From: Paramecium sonneborni
Lineage: Eukaryota; Ciliophora; Oligohymenophorea; Peniculida; Parameciidae
Length of the DNA: 64,000 nt
Assembly (NCBI GenBank): GCA_905182985.1
Contig: CAJJDN010000119.1
Span: forward strand, 228,286 to 292,285
Reading direction: 5' to 3'
Below are positions 61,523 to 64,000 of this stretch, piece after piece. Numbering within the stretch: position 1 is the stretch's first letter; the number at the start of each line of letters is the position of its first letter. The notes under the pieces are model-generated. The model worked only from the letters and a program-made list of their open reading frames with translations, had not been told where the DNA came from and made no database searches. The position numbers were made by a program, and so were the translations under genes.

Positions 61523-62629
61523 ATGAATCATTATGAATATTAAGACTGCTTTGATGATTCTAAACTTTAAGATCTATTCAAATAAACAGCCACATTTTTC
61601 AATCCAAACTAATCAACACTAAAAAATTCTATAACTAGTTCTAAAGGATCAGGAAGACCATAAATTGATTATACATTTAAGCCTACTTAAATTCGAATTA
61701 TTCAATAAGAGACTCAATAAAGTTTGAGTAAACGAAATAATGTATAATTTATGCAGAACAAGCTAAATATTTAACCATCAAAAATTACGTACCAAACTAT
61801 TTCTATATCTAGTTCTCCTGTTAAAGTTATAAAAGGATTTAATCAAAAGCCACAATCCCCTCCTTAACTCTATGAATCCCGTAATAAAGTTACTTATCAA
61901 GAATAAATAAAAAGAATTAAAGAAACAGACATCCGTGATGAATACATCCATTAAAATTTATAAAGGGATGTATAGCCTCCAAAGCCTATTAATAAATATA
62001 CAATAGGTTCCCGTGTGCTTAGAACAAAAATGGATGGGACTATTAATACTGTTGATTCTGCACAAAGAGTCTAATTTCACACTAATTAAAATGAATAAGA
62101 CAATATTAGATTGTCATCCAATTAAATGGACTTTCCAACTTAGAAAAAATCAATCCTTGAATCTGATCGTTTTAACAATAGATAAAATTTAAATGACCTT
62201 TTGAAAAAAAGTAATTCAACTGCATTTTTCCCATAAATCTAACCTAAATTCTAATAAGCCAAAAATATTCCTTATGGTTATGGACCAGAATCATAATAAG
62301 ATACAGCCGTAAGAACTAATTCATCAAAATAAACTATTCCAGGAAATGATATAATATATGCTCATCCTGAAGATTCTTTAATGAGAAAATCAAAAACTGC
62401 TTAAGAAACCATCAGAGAATAGGGAAGTGGTCAATAAACATAGGGCAAAATTTAATATAAATTAAATAGTGCCGAATCTCAAGATGTATTACCTTACATT
62501 CATTCTCCAAATCAAGGAACTTAGTAAGGATTCTCTTAGAGTAAAGGCCGATCATTTTTGTAGAGAAAACCATAAGCTAAAATAGTTAGCAGATTATTTT
62601 CATCAAAATCTGATAATAAAAATAATTGA
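61523..62629 (+). CDS. unknown polar protein, 368 aa, intronless
   Basis: A single frame of 369 codons starts MNHYEYQDCFDDSKLQDLFK. It is Ser/Thr/Asn/Gln-rich with few hydrophobic runs. Repeated short motifs such as YQTISISSSPVKVIKGFNQK, INKYTIGSRVLRTKMDGTIN and NIPYGYGPESQQD are seen. The C-terminus is basic (FLQRKPQAKIVSRLFSSKSD). Probably disordered; no family recognised. Confidence 0.7.
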
Positions 62630-62641
62630 TATTTATAATTG

Positions 62642-64000
62642 ATGTTGTGGATTAAAGAAAGAAATCTTAATTCTTTTCAATCTTCTTTTCTATTTCTTTT
62701 AAATTTTATTTATTTATTTATTTACATTTCTACTATATATTCTTTCTTTAATCTAAGCTCCATTGGTATAAAAACAATAAATGAAAATTTCATATTTTAT
62801 AAACCATTTTTTCTGAACAAATCAAATAAAAATATCTTAAATAATTAACAAATCGAATTATTTAGAAAATATTTATTATTATTTATATTCTCATCTTCAT
62901 TAAAATTAATTTAATTATAGTATATATCATTCTTGAAATTTATTAAATAATAAAAATAGATTTTGCAAGAAATTTCTAAAACTGCTAATTATATAATTTT
63001 TATAATTTCTCAATTAAAATAGCTTTGTTAATCGATTTCAACATCTGTAAAATACAAATAAATATTAGATATAAGAAAAGAAATTAAATTATTTTAGAGT
63101 TGCAATCTTTAAATATTATTAAAAACAATATCATTTGATGTAATTATACACACAAATTGCTCAGAAGAATTTTATAAAGATAGTTAAAGCCATGACAAAT
63201 GTGAATTATATATTAATTATTGTTCAAAATAGAATGAAAAATTTTATAACTGGATATATTTTAACTGATACAACTTGCCAGGTTTTTCTTTAAAATTAAT
63301 TGCCAAATACATCAATGAAATTTATTTTAATAAGGGAGATTTTATACATTAATTGGACTATGTCTTTAATGCCTTGGTAATTAATATTAAAGTAGAAAGA
63401 GTTTGAAATAGATACCATTTTGATTTTTCTTTATTTTATCACAACCTTACAAGCAACTCATTTTTATTTATATAAAACATTTTTCTGTGTATTACGCATA
63501 TTGCACATCTTATTAAAAAAAATTGTTTGAAGAACTTGCAATATTTTTTGAATCAAACCTGATAGTTTTTATAACAATTATGATAAAAAAATTGTTTGCC
63601 CTGCTTAACATTATGTTGCATAAAATGTTTAAATTAAACTATTTGGTAAATTTTTTGTTACTAGATTTTTCAGAGAAAAGTTTTAAATTCAACTTTCAAA
63701 TTCTCAAATATCTCTTTTTTTATCCTATAAGCTATAATGTTAATTTCTATGCAATTATTATCTTAATTATGCTAAATTATTTTAATTTTGTGATAGCAAT
63801 GGTAAGAAAAGTAAAAATTATTCTCCACATGATAATTTTGTTGATACAAATAAATGTAAAATTTTTTAATTTTTAGAACACAATTTAAATAATAACTTCG
63901 ACTAATTGTAAATTATGTGCAAATATACAAATAAATCTCTTATATTTCTTAATGTCTAAAAGAATCTAAATTATGCACTACGGTAGATAATGCAAAGTTT
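62642..64000 (+). CDS. partial membrane/surface protein with Cys-rich segments (runs off the window)
   Basis: The first exon begins MLWIKERNLNSFQSSFLFLL, with a hydrophobic, signal-anchor-like stretch (residues 14-40). It continues through ISFLKFIKQQKQILQEISKT to a Cys-bearing part, HTNCSEEFYKDSQSHDKCEL with YINYCSKQNE. The frame then meets TGA at 63,266-63,268, whereas a frame one base away continues as NFITGYILTDTTCQVFLQNQ. A later exon-like stretch reads DSFYNNYDKKIVCPAQHYVA and SYKLQCQFLCNYY, FCDSNGKKSKNYS, NKCKIF up to the window end. Spaced Cys suggest an extracellular protein. Exon borders are not solved, and it could be a pseudogene. Confidence 0.5.

Noticed and set aside
63523..63876. 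Plus-strand hydrophobic 117-codon frame near the window end
   Set aside because: A different frame over the same bases gives a Cys-spaced sequence (KIVCPAQHYVA...FCDSNGKKSKNYS) typical of extracellular proteins; the hydrophobic frame is probably a shadow.

Overview
The window is nuclear DNA of a ciliate, most likely macronuclear DNA of Paramecium or a close oligohymenophorean relative. The evidence is internal. Conserved proteins stay open only if TAA and TAG are read as glutamine and TGA is the sole stop. Introns are tiny (mostly 22-29 nt, GT...TAG or GT...AAG). The sequence is very AT-rich and genes lie on both strands about 10-500 bp apart. Every CDS below was read with that code; in 24 multi-exon or single-exon genes the total length minus introns is an exact multiple of three. 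Coordinates span from start codon to TGA, introns included.

Layout. 0.4-4.3 kb: small unknown gene, thioredoxin (-), PH/ORP oxysterol-binding protein (+). 4.3-9.8 kb: two cullins in tandem (-). 9.9-14.8 kb: unknown proteins and a lipase-fold protein whose nucleophile serine is replaced. 15.0-17.8 kb: 5-alpha-reductase-like enzyme, LSM8, MATE transporter (+). 17.8-24.7 kb: a coiled-coil gene, a small tail-anchored gene and a LamG-like gene, in a stretch holding two large perfect-looking direct duplications, each joined by a single N (assembly overlaps). 23.9-28.9 kb: a 1,643-residue macro-domain PARP with a poly-Gln N-terminus (-). 29.2-34.9 kb: SHIPPO-repeat protein, WD40 protein, MGCS N-terminal protein. 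35.1-40.7 kb: Aurora-like kinase with a long tail, PH plus papain-like protein, Q-rich protein. 40.8-42.9 kb: decayed region with a CIAO1-like WD40 pseudogene. 42.9-51.6 kb: DYRK-family kinase, coiled-coil protein, SANT/Myb protein, two more unknowns. 51.7-58.6 kb: SPX-EXS (XPR1/SYG1-like) protein, ubiquitin-like protein, bZIP factor and small genes. 58.7-64 kb: polytopic membrane protein, a reading frame broken by TGA, a polar unknown, and a cysteine-bearing membrane protein that runs off the end.

The genes do not form an operon or a pathway cluster. They are housekeeping, signalling and cilium-type genes in ordinary eukaryotic order. No mobile element, CRISPR array, rRNA or convincing tRNA was seen. 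The most useful observations are the two collapsed-overlap artefacts (about 2.67 kb is counted twice), two probable pseudoenzymes, an LSM8 intron that fits only with a TG 3' end, and the decaying WD40 gene.
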